A DNA stretch of 64,000 nucleotides, taken from Paracidovorax avenae ATCC 19860 (GTDB lineage: Bacteria > Pseudomonadota > Gammaproteobacteria > Burkholderiales > Burkholderiaceae_C). The translations under genes were made by a program, and so were the position numbers. Positions 1 to 10,543 of the stretch are shown in pieces. The notes beneath the pieces were generated by a model that saw only the letters and a program-made list of their open reading frames with translations, was not told the origin of the DNA and made no database searches. Position 1 is the stretch's first letter, and every line of letters begins with the position of its first letter. The DNA lies in NCBI RefSeq assembly GCF_000176855.2, contig NC_015138.1, forward strand, positions 3,658,001-3,722,000, written 5' to 3'.

Positions 1-190
1 ACGGCGCGGGGGCCTTCGGATCGCCGAAATTCACGGCAGCGGCATCGAATTTCACCACCACCTGCCGCACGCGGGCGACCTCGCCCTGCGGCGAAAAGCT
101 GGAGACGGACAGGGCCTGCGCTGCCCCGGCCGAGGCCAGGCCCAGGAACGCGGCCAGCGCCGCGCGGACGAAATGCGTCGTTGTTGTCAT
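1..190 (-). CDS. alpha-2-macroglobulin-like protein, N-terminal fragment
   Basis: Only the first 63 codons lie in the window; the gene runs off the left edge. The ATG at 190 opens a typical Sec signal peptide (basic start, alanine/leucine-rich core, AQA-type cleavage site at about residue 28). This is followed by LSVSSFSPQGEVARVRQVVV and a GDPKAPAP segment. That start resembles the mature N-terminus of bacterial alpha-2-macroglobulins (YfhM/bMG-like), periplasmic protease traps that partner penicillin-binding protein 1C. The assignment rests on this short stretch, so another large secreted protein with the same N-terminal domain is possible. Confidence 0.5.
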   Translation of the reverse strand, partial: MTTTTHFVRAALAAFLGLASAGAAQALSVSSFSPQGEVARVRQVVVKFDAAAVNFGDPKAPAP

Positions 191-385
191 GGATGTGCGA
201 GCAATGGCGCGGCCCCGTGGGCGCAGCGGCCCCCAAACGGCGGCTGCGGGAGCGGCAAACCCCGGGAGGTTAGCCCATCGCCGGGTCAGGGAGCACCGTG
301 AAGCCCGCTGAGTTGTAAACGGCCTACACACCCCGTCCCCGGGATGCCCGCACAATGGCGCGGCGCTCGAAGCGCCCTCCACTCC
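191..385. promoter_or_regulatory. divergent intergenic region
   Basis: This 195-bp gap separates the leftward macroglobulin-like gene from the rightward OpgC-like gene, so it should carry promoters for both. I see no strong -10/-35 pair, palindrome or RNA structure. A slightly AT-richer patch (GAGTTGTAAACGG) lies near 310-322. Confidence 0.3.
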
Positions 386-1567
386 ATGCCCGAAACCTCC
401 ACTTCCCGCCGCTGGGAGATCGATGCCGTCCGGGGACTCATGCTGGTCCTCATGACGGTCACCCATCTGCCCACGCGGCTCACGATGCCGCTCGGCCAGC
501 CCTTCGGCTTCGTCTCGGCGGCCGAGGGGTTCGTGCTGCTGTCCGCCTACATGGCGGGCATGGTGTACGGCCGCACCGCCGCCCGCCGCGGCATCCCGTC
601 CATGCGGCAGGCCTTCCTGCGCCGGGCCACCAAGATCTACGCCTGCCAGGCCGCCACCCTGCTCTTCCTCTTCACCGTGATCACCTTCATCGGCATCCGG
701 GTGGACGAGCCGGCCATCAAGGGCCTGATCACCTTCTACCTGGCAAAGCCGATCGAGGCGCTCGTGGGCGGGCTGCTGCTCGTGTACGAGCCCCCGCTGC
801 TCGACATCCTGCCCATCTACGTCCTCTTCATGCTCGCAAGCCCCTGGGTGATGTCGGTCGGGCTGCGGCGCGGCTGGGCGCCGGTGCTGGCCGTGAGCAC
901 CGCGCTGTGGTTCCTGGCGCAGTTCGGGCTCTCGAAGTGGTTCTACGACGCCATCAATACCGTCATCAGCAATCCCATACCCTTCCACGAGACGGGCACC
1001 TTCTCGATGTGGGGCTGGCAGTTCCTCTGGGTGCTGGGCCTGTGGATGGGCGCGTCGCGCAACGATCCCGAAGCACCACCCTTCGTCTTCCCGCGCTGGG
1101 CGACAGGGGCGGCGGCCGCCATCGCGGTAGTGGGTTTCTGCTGGCGCCACGCGATCGGCCAGGTCCCCTTCGGCGACGGCCTGCCCGAGTGGAACCTGGT
1201 GTTCGACAAATGGCAGCTGGGGCCGTTGCGGGTGCTGAACCTGTTCGCGCTGCTCGTGCTGGCGATCCGGTTCGGGCCGCCCCTGGCGGCGCGCATGCCG
1301 CGGCCGCGCTGGCTGGAAACCCTGGGCGCCGCCTCCCTGCCGGTGTTCTGCGCCCACCTCGTGGTGGTGCTGCTCGCCATCAGCCTGATGGGGGCACGCT
1401 ACGACCGGCCGTGGTGGCAGGACATCGCCCTGCTGGCCGTCTGCTTCGCGGCCCTGCACGCCGTGGCGCGGGTCAGCCTGTGGTGGGACAAGGGGCCGGA
1501 CGAAGATGCGCCGGGCGCCCCGCGCAAACTGCTGCGCCTGCGGCGGCCCCTGCCCCCGGCGCTGTAG
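386..1567 (+). CDS. OpgC-family membrane acyltransferase
   Basis: This 393-residue polytopic inner-membrane protein matches the OpgC family, which succinylates osmoregulated periplasmic glucans. The diagnostic N-terminus is RRWEIDAVRGLMLVLMTVTH followed by AAEGFVLLSAYMAGMVYG. About ten hydrophobic segments follow, ending in a basic cytoplasmic tail. I chose the ATG at 386 because it sits just before the conserved WEIDAVRG start. An in-frame ATG at 344 would add 14 unconserved residues. It is a lone gene between divergent and convergent neighbours, and no glucan synthase (opgGH) is nearby, so the substrate is inferred from the family only. Confidence 0.8.
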   Translation: MPETSTSRRWEIDAVRGLMLVLMTVTHLPTRLTMPLGQPFGFVSAAEGFVLLSAYMAGMVYGRTAARRGIPSMRQAFLRRATKIYACQAATLLFLFTVITFIGIRVDEPAIKGLITFYLAKPIEALVGGLLLVYEPPLLDILPIYVLFMLASPWVMSVGLRRGWAPVLAVSTALWFLAQFGLSKWFYDAINTVISNPIPFHETGTFSMWGWQFLWVLGLWMGASRNDPEAPPFVFPRWATGAAAAIAVVGFCWRHAIGQVPFGDGLPEWNLVFDKWQLGPLRVLNLFALLVLAIRFGPPLAARMPRPRWLETLGAASLPVFCAHLVVVLLAISLMGARYDRPWWQDIALLAVCFAALHAVARVSLWWDKGPDEDAPGAPRKLLRLRRPLPPAL

Positions 1568-1579
1568 CCTGGGGAAACC

Positions 1580-2386
1580 TCAGGGCCGGGCGCTGGCCCG
1601 GATGAGCCCGTCCGTGCCCGGCTGCGCGGCCGTGGCGCCGCCCGCGGGCGCCGCGCCGTCGCCCACGTAGCTGCCGATGATGGTGCGCCAGAGGTCGTAG
1701 CCCGCGTCGTTCATGTGCAGGTGGTCGGCCCCGAACAATTCGGTGCGCGGCAGACCCTGCGCATCCAGCATGGGGGTGAAGATGTCGATGAAATCGCTGT
1801 TGGGCACCGTGCGCACGTACTGCGCCAGCAGGGCGTTGGCTTCGCGCATGCGCGGCAGCAGCGACAGCCGCAGCGGGCTGGGCTTGATGGAGATGTAGCT
1901 GATGCGCGTCTCGGGCAGCGCCTCTCGCACCGAGCGCACGAAGGACTGGAAGCTCTCGAGCACCTGCTCGGGCGTGCGCCCTTCCGCCAGGTCGTTGTCA
2001 CCCGCATACACCATCACATGGCGGGGCTGGTACTGCAACACGAGGTTCTTCACGAAGTACTGGCAGTCGGCCATGGTCGAGCCGCCGAACCCGCGGTTGA
2101 TGACCACGGGCAACTGCCGGAAATCCTCGCGCAGATCGGTCCACAGGCGAATGGTCGAGCTGCCGACAAAGAGTACCCCACCCGCCTTCGGCAGGCCCGC
2201 CTTGTCCGCCGCTGCGAAGGCGTCCATGCTCGATTGCCAGCGCGCGTAGGGCGCCGGAAGTGTGGCAGCCGCCGAAGGTGCCGGCGTGGGCGCGGCCCAG
2301 GCGGCACCGGCCGGCAGGAGCGCTACGCACAGCACGGCCGCGGCAACGCGGCCAGGACGGAAACGGCGGGAAAGGCTCAGGGACAT
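1580..2386 (-). CDS. exported SGNH/GDSL-family hydrolase
   Basis: This is a 268-residue secreted esterase/lipase-like enzyme. Residues 1-31 form a Sec signal peptide. The SGNH blocks are visible: GSS at 75-77 (nucleophile serine region, variant of GDS), a GFGGS loop near 99-103, GDND at 129-132 (block III) and DHLHMND at 221-227 carrying the Asp-x-x-His pair. This corresponds to the platelet-activating-factor acetylhydrolase-like SGNH group; the natural substrate cannot be told. I chose the ATG at 2386 because it begins the signal peptide; the ORF extends to 2440 without a signal-like sequence. It converges with the OpgC-like gene 12 bp away. Confidence 0.8.
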   Translation of the reverse strand: MSLSLSRRFRPGRVAAAVLCVALLPAGAAWAAPTPAPSAAATLPAPYARWQSSMDAFAAADKAGLPKAGGVLFVGSSTIRLWTDLREDFRQLPVVINRGFGGSTMADCQYFVKNLVLQYQPRHVMVYAGDNDLAEGRTPEQVLESFQSFVRSVREALPETRISYISIKPSPLRLSLLPRMREANALLAQYVRTVPNSDFIDIFTPMLDAQGLPRTELFGADHLHMNDAGYDLWRTIIGSYVGDGAAPAGGATAAQPGTDGLIRASARP

Positions 2387-2453
2387 GGACGGGTCACTCC
2401 GAGAAAACAGCAGCGTGTGATCGATTGTCCGCCGCAGCATTCCCCGCAGAACA

Positions 2454-2490
2454 CAATTTTTACAAATTGAACCTTATACGTTACAAATTA
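2454..2490 (-). promoter_or_regulatory. AT-rich promoter region with repeated TTACAAATT
   Basis: The gap upstream of the SGNH hydrolase holds an island far richer in AT than its surroundings. TTACAAATT occurs twice in direct orientation at 2460-2468 and 2481-2489, exactly 21 bp (two helical turns) apart. The first copy also sits in a palindrome, CAATTT-TTAC-AAATTG at 2454-2469. On the minus strand a TATAAG -10-like hexamer lies between the copies. It is probably the promoter/operator of the SGNH gene; no cognate regulator can be named. Confidence 0.4.
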
Positions 2491-2555
2491 CCGGAGCATT
2501 TCCGCATCGCGGTCCGGCCGGGCGCCTGCCCGGGCCACCGCATCGGCCCGGAAGC

Positions 2556-3866
2556 TCATCCTTGGGCCCATGCCGCTGGCTGTACCCGGGCTGCCCTTCC
2601 CAGGGCCGCCGCAGCCACCAGGCCGGCCAGCGCGATGCCGCCGGTCAGGCCCGCCACGGCCGGCCATCCGCCGTGCTGCCAGAACCAGCCGCCCGCAGAC
2701 CCTGTGACGCTGGAGCCGAGGTAATAGAAGAGCAGATAGAGCGACGCCGCATGGCCCTTGGCCTCGCCGGCCTGCGGCCCCACGGAACCGCTCGCCACGG
2801 CATGGCCGATGAAAAAGCCGGTGGTGACCAGCGCGATGCCGGCCACGACCGCAGCCAGCGGCGCGAACAGCGTCAGGCCAACGCCCGCGAGCATGAGCGC
2901 GAACCCGGCGGCCAGCAGCCGGTGCCGGCCGAAACGATCGGCCAGGGCGCCTGCGACCGACGAGGACACGATGCCGAAACCGAAGGCCAGGAAGATCAGG
3001 CTGGCCTGCGTCTGGCCCAGGTGATAGGGCGCACCCGACACCCGGAAGGTGGCGTAGTTGAACACCGTGACGAAGACGCTGGTTAGCAGGAAGCCGATGG
3101 CATAGATGCGCAGCAGCCCCGGATTGCGCAGGTGCCCGGCCCATGCGCGCAGATGGAACTGCGCGTTGATGCCGGGCCGGCGCACGAAGCGGCGCGATGG
3201 CGGAAGCAGCCGCAGGAAGCCTGCCGCGGCGGCAAGGCACAGCAGGCCGAGCCCGCCCAGCGCCAGGCGCCACGAGGTGAACTCGGTGACCAGCCCCATC
3301 CCCACGCGGCCCACCATGCCGCCGAAGGCCGTGCCGCCCACATAGAGGCCCATGGTGCGCGCAAGGGCAGCGGGCTCGATCTCCTCGGCCAGCCACGCCA
3401 TGGCCACGGCGGGCACGCCGCCCAGCACCAGCCCTTCCAGCGCCCGGGCCACGAGCAGGCCGTGCCACGTGGGCGCGAGGGCCGCTCCGATCTGCAGCAG
3501 CGCCGCGAGCGCCATGGAAGCACACATCAAGCCGCGGCGGCCGAGGGCCTGCGAGAAAGCGCCGGCCAGCACGATGGCGAAGGCCAGCCAGCCCGTGGTG
3601 AGCGACAGCGCGAGCGAGCTCTCCGCCGGGCTGACGCCGAAACCCGACGCGAACGCAGGCAGCAGGGGCTGCACCGAATAGATCAGCGAAAAGCTGGCCA
3701 GGCCCAGCAGGAACATCGCCAGGCCGGCGCGGCGGTACTCCGGGGTGCCGCGCCGCACCCAGTCGGCATAGGTGGCGCTGCCTTGCGGGGTAGAGGGGGA
3801 CGGGGGAGTGGCGGCGGCGTCCGGGCTGCCGGAGGACGAAGCGGGAAAGGCGGGGTAAGAGACCAT
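2556..3866 (-). CDS. MFS transporter (YnfM/arabinose-efflux type)
   Basis: This 436-residue protein has twelve predicted membrane helices. The N-half begins with YRRAGLAMFLLGLASFSLIY and carries the motif A-like loop FSQALGRRGLM. A long cytoplasmic loop follows helix 6, and the C-half has LADRFGRHRLL. The organisation fits major facilitator drug or sugar efflux proteins of the YnfM group; the substrate is unknown. The start at 3866 was chosen because the extended frame upstream (to 4787) only mirrors the opposing LysR gene. It is divergent from that LysR regulator across a 96-bp gap, which suggests direct control. Confidence 0.75.
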   Translation of the reverse strand: MVSYPAFPASSSGSPDAAATPPSPSTPQGSATYADWVRRGTPEYRRAGLAMFLLGLASFSLIYSVQPLLPAFASGFGVSPAESSLALSLTTGWLAFAIVLAGAFSQALGRRGLMCASMALAALLQIGAALAPTWHGLLVARALEGLVLGGVPAVAMAWLAEEIEPAALARTMGLYVGGTAFGGMVGRVGMGLVTEFTSWRLALGGLGLLCLAAAAGFLRLLPPSRRFVRRPGINAQFHLRAWAGHLRNPGLLRIYAIGFLLTSVFVTVFNYATFRVSGAPYHLGQTQASLIFLAFGFGIVSSSVAGALADRFGRHRLLAAGFALMLAGVGLTLFAPLAAVVAGIALVTTGFFIGHAVASGSVGPQAGEAKGHAASLYLLFYYLGSSVTGSAGGWFWQHGGWPAVAGLTGGIALAGLVAAAALGRAARVQPAAWAQG

Positions 3867-3962
3867 GGACTGCAGGAGGTGACGCAGGTCAATGTAGGGC
3901 GCACGACCCCATCTGTCCAATATATGACACCCCATGAAGCCATATGTTCTATAAATGTCGAC
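3867..3962. promoter_or_regulatory. divergent MFS/LysR promoter region
   Basis: This 96-bp region is shared by the leftward transporter and the rightward LysR gene. It becomes AT-rich between 3917 and 3960 (CCAATATATGAC and CATATGTTCTATAAATG). LysR proteins usually bind T-N11-A sites in such regions and control the divergent gene; several degenerate matches exist but no unambiguous box stands out. Confidence 0.4.
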
Positions 3963-4871
3963 ATGGAACTGCGACACATCCGCTACTTTCTCGCCGTGGC
4001 CGAGGAAGGCAACTTCACCCGGGCCGCGGCGCGCCTGGGCATCGGGCAGCCGCCACTGAGCCTGCAGATCCGCGACCTGGAAGCCGAGGTCGGCGCCCCG
4101 CTCTTCCACCGCGTCCCCCACGGCGCCGAACTGACGGAGGCCGGCAGGGCCTTCCTGGAAAAGGTGCAGCCATTGCCGGCGCAGGCCACCCAGGCACTGC
4201 AGGCGGCCCGGCGGGCAGCCCGTGGCGAGACCGGTCAACTGCAGCTGGGTTTCACCGGCACGGCGGCATTCAATCCCCTGGTTCCGGCCTGCATCCGGGC
4301 GTTCCGCCACGCCTTCCCCCAGGTGGAGCTGCGCCTGGTGGAGGCGAATTCGGTGGCGCTCGCCACGGCACTGCTGGAGGGACGCATCGATGCCGCCGTA
4401 CTGCGCCCTTCCCTTTCCGATCCGGCCGCGCTCGCGGTGCAACCGCTGGTGGAAGAGCCGCTCGTGGCCGCATTGCCTGCCGACCACGCCTGCGCCCGCG
4501 GACGCGGCGGACTGGCGCTGCAGGCCTTGCGGGATGACCCGTTCATCCTCACCCCGCGCGCGGTGGGCATCAGCCTGCACGACGCGGTGCTGGACGCCTG
4601 CCGCGCCGCCGGCTTCGAGCCCGCGCAGGGCCAGCCCGCGCCGCAGATCGCGTCCATCCTGTCGCTGGTCTCGGCGGAAGTGGGGGTCTCGCTGGTGCCC
4701 GCCTGCATGCGCCAGCTCAGCGTGCGCGGCGTGGCCTTCCGCCCGCTGCGCACTCCCGCGCCGCGCGTGGGCCTGGCCGTGGCGCACCGTGCCGCGCGGC
4801 CGCCGGAAACGGCCCTGCAGTTCGCGGCCATCGCCCGGCGCGTGGCGGCAGGCCCGGGGCGGCCGGAGTGA
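3963..4871 (+). CDS. LysR-family transcriptional regulator
   Basis: This 302-residue protein starts with the classical LysR helix-turn-helix, MELRHIRYFLAVAEEGNF, then TRAAARLGIGQPPLSLQIRD. A periplasmic-binding-like effector domain follows (about residues 90-295), including the LVSAEVGVSLVPA strand-turn. The start at 3963 matches the family N-terminus exactly. Given its divergent arrangement with the MFS transporter, it probably regulates that gene in response to the exported compound. It converges with the Bug receptor gene, 36 bp away. Confidence 0.85.
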   Translation: MELRHIRYFLAVAEEGNFTRAAARLGIGQPPLSLQIRDLEAEVGAPLFHRVPHGAELTEAGRAFLEKVQPLPAQATQALQAARRAARGETGQLQLGFTGTAAFNPLVPACIRAFRHAFPQVELRLVEANSVALATALLEGRIDAAVLRPSLSDPAALAVQPLVEEPLVAALPADHACARGRGGLALQALRDDPFILTPRAVGISLHDAVLDACRAAGFEPAQGQPAPQIASILSLVSAEVGVSLVPACMRQLSVRGVAFRPLRTPAPRVGLAVAHRAARPPETALQFAAIARRVAAGPGRPE

Positions 4872-4907
4872 GGCACGCGGGCGCAGGCGCCCTGCCCCGC
4901 GCCGCGC

Positions 4908-5891
4908 TCACTGCGGCTGGAAGCCGCTTTCGCGGATGATGCGCGTCCAGGCCTGGGTGTAGGCGCGCTCGCGCGCCGTGAGCTGCTGCGGGGTCATCGG
5001 CGTGACCGTGAGGCCCATGGCCACCAGTTGCTCCCGCACGTCGGCACGGGCCAGCACCTTGGCGAGGGCTTCCGAGAACTGCTGCACGGCCTTCGCGGGC
5101 GTACCGGCCGGGGCGTAGAAACCGTAGTAGGGAAGATCCTCGAACCCCTTCAGGCCCAGTTCACCGAAGGTGGGCACATCGGGCAGCGCGGCCTGCCGCC
5201 GGTCGCCCAGCACCGCCACGATGCGGATCTTGCCGGCCTTGTGGTTCTCCAGGAAGTCCGGCACCGACCCGACGCCCGCCGCGATCTGGTTGCCCAGCAT
5301 GTCGCCGATCATGGGCGCGCTGCCCCGGTAGGGCGCGGACACCAGGTCGAGCCGGTAGCGCTCGCCGAGCAGCTTCACCAGGAACTCGGGCGTGGAGGCC
5401 GGCGCGGGAATGCCCACCGCGCTCTTGCCGCCCTGCGATTTCACCCAGGCCACGTACTCGTCGAAGCTGCGGGCCGGCGTGCCGCCCGATACGGCGAAGG
5501 CGTTGACGAAGGTGGCCACGCCGCCCACGCCGATGAAGTCGTGCGCGGGATCGAACCCCGGGTGCTTCACCACCTGCGGCAGGATGGAGATGGTGTGGTC
5601 GTGCGTGAGGAAGACGGTGCTGCCATCGAGCGGGGACGTCTTGAGCACCTGTGCGGCGATCTGGCCGCCGGCGCCGGGCCGGTTCTCCACCACCACCGGC
5701 ACGCCGAGCACGTCCTTGAGCTTGTCGGCCAGCAGCCGCGCGATCGCGTCCGAGCCGCCGCCGGGCGGGAAGCCCACCAGGATGCGCAGCGTCTTGCCGG
5801 CCTGCGCCCGGGCCGCGAGGGGTAGGCCCGCTGCCAGCGCGGCGCCGGCAAGGGAGGCATGGGAGAGCAGGCGGCGGCGGGACAGGGTCAT
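4908..5891 (-). CDS. Bug-family tripartite tricarboxylate receptor protein
   Basis: This 327-residue periplasmic solute receptor carries a Tat-like leader, LSRRRLLSHASLAGAALAAG, cleaved after ARAQA. The two Bug signature loops follow: RILVGFPPGGGSDAIARLLA and VVVENRPGAGGQIAAQ. A late conserved stretch has DVPTFGELG. Bug proteins are greatly expanded in Comamonadaceae and bind carboxylates or amides; TctA/TctB membrane partners are not in the window. It lies 33 bp downstream of argH on the same strand, so the two may be co-transcribed, though no functional link is obvious. Confidence 0.88.
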   Translation of the reverse strand: MTLSRRRLLSHASLAGAALAAGLPLAARAQAGKTLRILVGFPPGGGSDAIARLLADKLKDVLGVPVVVENRPGAGGQIAAQVLKTSPLDGSTVFLTHDHTISILPQVVKHPGFDPAHDFIGVGGVATFVNAFAVSGGTPARSFDEYVAWVKSQGGKSAVGIPAPASTPEFLVKLLGERYRLDLVSAPYRGSAPMIGDMLGNQIAAGVGSVPDFLENHKAGKIRIVAVLGDRRQAALPDVPTFGELGLKGFEDLPYYGFYAPAGTPAKAVQQFSEALAKVLARADVREQLVAMGLTVTPMTPQQLTARERAYTQAWTRIIRESGFQPQ

Positions 5892-5924
5892 GGCGGGGCT
5901 CCGGTCAGGAAGAAAACGACGTGT

Positions 5925-7382
<1,458 letters not shown>

Positions 7383-7433
7383 GGAGGGCAATAATCCGGA
7401 GGTTTCGGCCACCCGGAACGCCCGGATGCCGCG

Positions 7434-8498
7434 ATGCAAGAGACCCAAATTTTATCGACCCGGCCCCAGCCCCTGGCAGAGTCCCCTCCGGAGGGCCTCG
7501 GCGGACGCGCGCTCGTCTTCGACGCATGCCATGTCGGCGTGGTGCTGCGCGCCGTGCTTTTCGTGGAGATCGTGCTCGGCGTGGGCGCGATGTACGGCGC
7601 CGACGGCCCGGCCGCCTGGCTGGCCCGGCTGTCGCTGCTGACCGGCGGAGCGCTGCCGGCCACCCTGGCCTGGCTGGTCACGGCCTGCAGCCTCAAGACC
7701 CTGCTGCAGCGCCTGCCCGTGGCGCTGCAATACGCGGCCGGCGTGGGGCTGGGGGCGCTGGCCGGCCTCTACGCCTGCGGCATGCTGGTGCTGGTCGGCG
7801 TGCCCATGGAGGCACCGTGGCTCGCCAGCGCCGCGAGCGGGGCGCTGCTGTCGGCACTGCTCGTGGCGGCGCTGGTGCTGCGCGCCCGCGCACGCACGCC
7901 GGCCGCCACCACCGCGCGGCTCGGCGAACTGCAGGCGCGCATCCGGCCGCACTTCCTTTTCAACACCCTCAACAGCGCCATCGCGCTGGTGCGCGACGAG
8001 CCAGCCAAGGCCGAGGCGCTGCTGGAAGACCTGAGCGACCTGTTCCGCCATGCCCTGGTGGAACAGGGCGACTCCGCGACGCTGGGCGAGGAGATCGTGC
8101 TCGCGCGGCGCTACCTCGCCATCGAGGAAGTGCGCTTCGGGGAGCGCCTGCGCGTGCAATGGCTGCTCGATCCGCGCACGGACGGCGCCCGGCTGCCACC
8201 CCTGCTGCTGCAGCCGCTCGTGGAAAACGCCGTCAAGCACGGGGTGGAGCCCTCCGCGCAGGGCGGCAAGCTGCGCGTGAGTACCGAACTGCGCGGCAGC
8301 CGCGCCGTGGTCACCATCACCAACACGGTGCCGCCCGGCGGGACCCGCGCGGGCGATCACACGCCCCGCGGCCACGGCATCGCCCTGGCCAACGTGCGCG
8401 ACCGGCTGCGCCTGCTGCACGATGTGCAGTGCGACTTCTCGGCGGGCATGCACAATGGCTTCTACCGGGTGCGCATCTCCCTGCCGGCGCATGCCTGA
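7434..8498 (+). CDS. LytS/AlgZ-type sensor histidine kinase
   Basis: This 354-residue membrane sensor kinase has four hydrophobic segments (about residues 38-150) with little periplasmic sequence. The LytS-type kinase core contains [11 protein letters not shown], with the phosphoacceptor His at 173. The ATP-binding region follows: [16 protein letters not shown], then a glycine-rich [13 protein letters not shown]. It is the partner of the LytTR response regulator 40 bp downstream, resembling the AlgZ-AlgR (FimS-AlgR) pair of other proteobacteria. The promoter must lie in the 51-bp gap shared with argH. Confidence 0.88.
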   Translation: MQETQILSTRPQPLAESPPEGLGGRALVFDACHVGVVLRAVLFVEIVLGVGAMYGADGPAAWLARLSLLTGGALPATLAWLVTACSLKTLLQRLPVALQYAAGVGLGALAGLYACGMLVLVGVPMEAPWLASAASGALLSALLVAALVLRARARTPAATTARLGELQARIRPHFLFNTLNSAIALVRDEPAKAEALLEDLSDLFRHALVEQGDSATLGEEIVLARRYLAIEEVRFGERLRVQWLLDPRTDGARLPPLLLQPLVENAVKHGVEPSAQGGKLRVSTELRGSRAVVTITNTVPPGGTRAGDHTPRGHGIALANVRDRLRLLHDVQCDFSAGMHNGFYRVRISLPAHA

Positions 8499-8538
8499 CG
8501 CCCGCCATCGCGACCGATACCACCTCCTTGCGGCTCCC

Positions 8539-9276
8539 ATGCACATCCTCATCGTGGACGACGAAGCCCTGGCCCGCAGCCGCCTGCGCACGCTGTTGTC
8601 CGACAGTGGCGGGCATACCCTGGCCGAAGCGGCGAATGCCGCCGAAGCGCTGCAGTTGCTGCGCGCGCCGGGCGGGCGGCCCTTCGACACCGTGCTGCTC
8701 GACATCCACATGCCCGGCCAGGACGGGCTCTCCCTGGCGCATGCGCTGCGCGCCCTGGCCAGCCCTCCCGCCATCGTCTTCGTGACGGCGCACGCCGACC
8801 ATGCCGTGAGCGCCTTCGAGCTGGATGCGGCGGACTACCTCACCAAGCCCGTGCGCGCCGAGCGCCTGCAGCAGGCGCTGGCCAAGGCCCAGCGTGCCGC
8901 CGCCCGGCCCCCTGCAACTGCCCCGGCCCCCGCGGACACGGAGGCGCTGCTGATCCAGGACCGGGGCCGCACCGAGCGTGTACCGCTGGACGAGGTGGTC
9001 TATGTCAAGGCCGAGCTCAAGTACCTCACCGTCCGCACGGGCACGCGCAGCTACATCCTGGACGGCGCGCTGAGCGAACTGGAAGCGCGTTATCCATCCC
9101 GCTTCCTGCGGGTGCACCGCAACGCGCTGGTCGCCCGGCGCGCGCTGCGCTCCATCGAGAAGCACTACGACCCGGTGGAAGGCGAAGGCTGGGCCGTGCG
9201 CATGCACGGCCTGCCGGAACTGCTGTCCGTGTCGCGCCGGCAGGTATCCGCCGTCCGCGAAGCGCTGGCGGGCTGA
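8539..9276 (+). CDS. LytTR-family response regulator (AlgR-like)
   Basis: This 245-residue regulator has an N-terminal receiver domain (MHILIVDDEALARSRLR start, phosphoacceptor Asp55 in LLDIHMPG, YLTKPV near residue 96) and a C-terminal LytTR DNA-binding domain from about residue 140. The latter shows VYVKAELKYLTVRTG and LRVHRNALV. The ATG at 8539 gives the exact receiver start; the longer frame back to 8422 overlaps the kinase gene. It forms a two-gene operon with the LytS-type kinase. AlgZ-AlgR pairs control exopolysaccharide and twitching motility elsewhere; the regulon here is unknown. Confidence 0.88.
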   Translation: MHILIVDDEALARSRLRTLLSDSGGHTLAEAANAAEALQLLRAPGGRPFDTVLLDIHMPGQDGLSLAHALRALASPPAIVFVTAHADHAVSAFELDAADYLTKPVRAERLQQALAKAQRAAARPPATAPAPADTEALLIQDRGRTERVPLDEVVYVKAELKYLTVRTGTRSYILDGALSELEARYPSRFLRVHRNALVARRALRSIEKHYDPVEGEGWAVRMHGLPELLSVSRRQVSAVREALAG

Positions 9277-9363
9277 GCCGGTGCCGGCGGCCACGGGCCG
9301 CGCAGGGCGTTCCTCGGCGCCATCCAACGAGAAATTACACAGCAACCATCTTGAATGACTAGC

Positions 9364-10510
<1,147 letters not shown>

Positions 10511-10543
10511 TTTGAACCAACTGAGACATATAAGGAGACAGGC

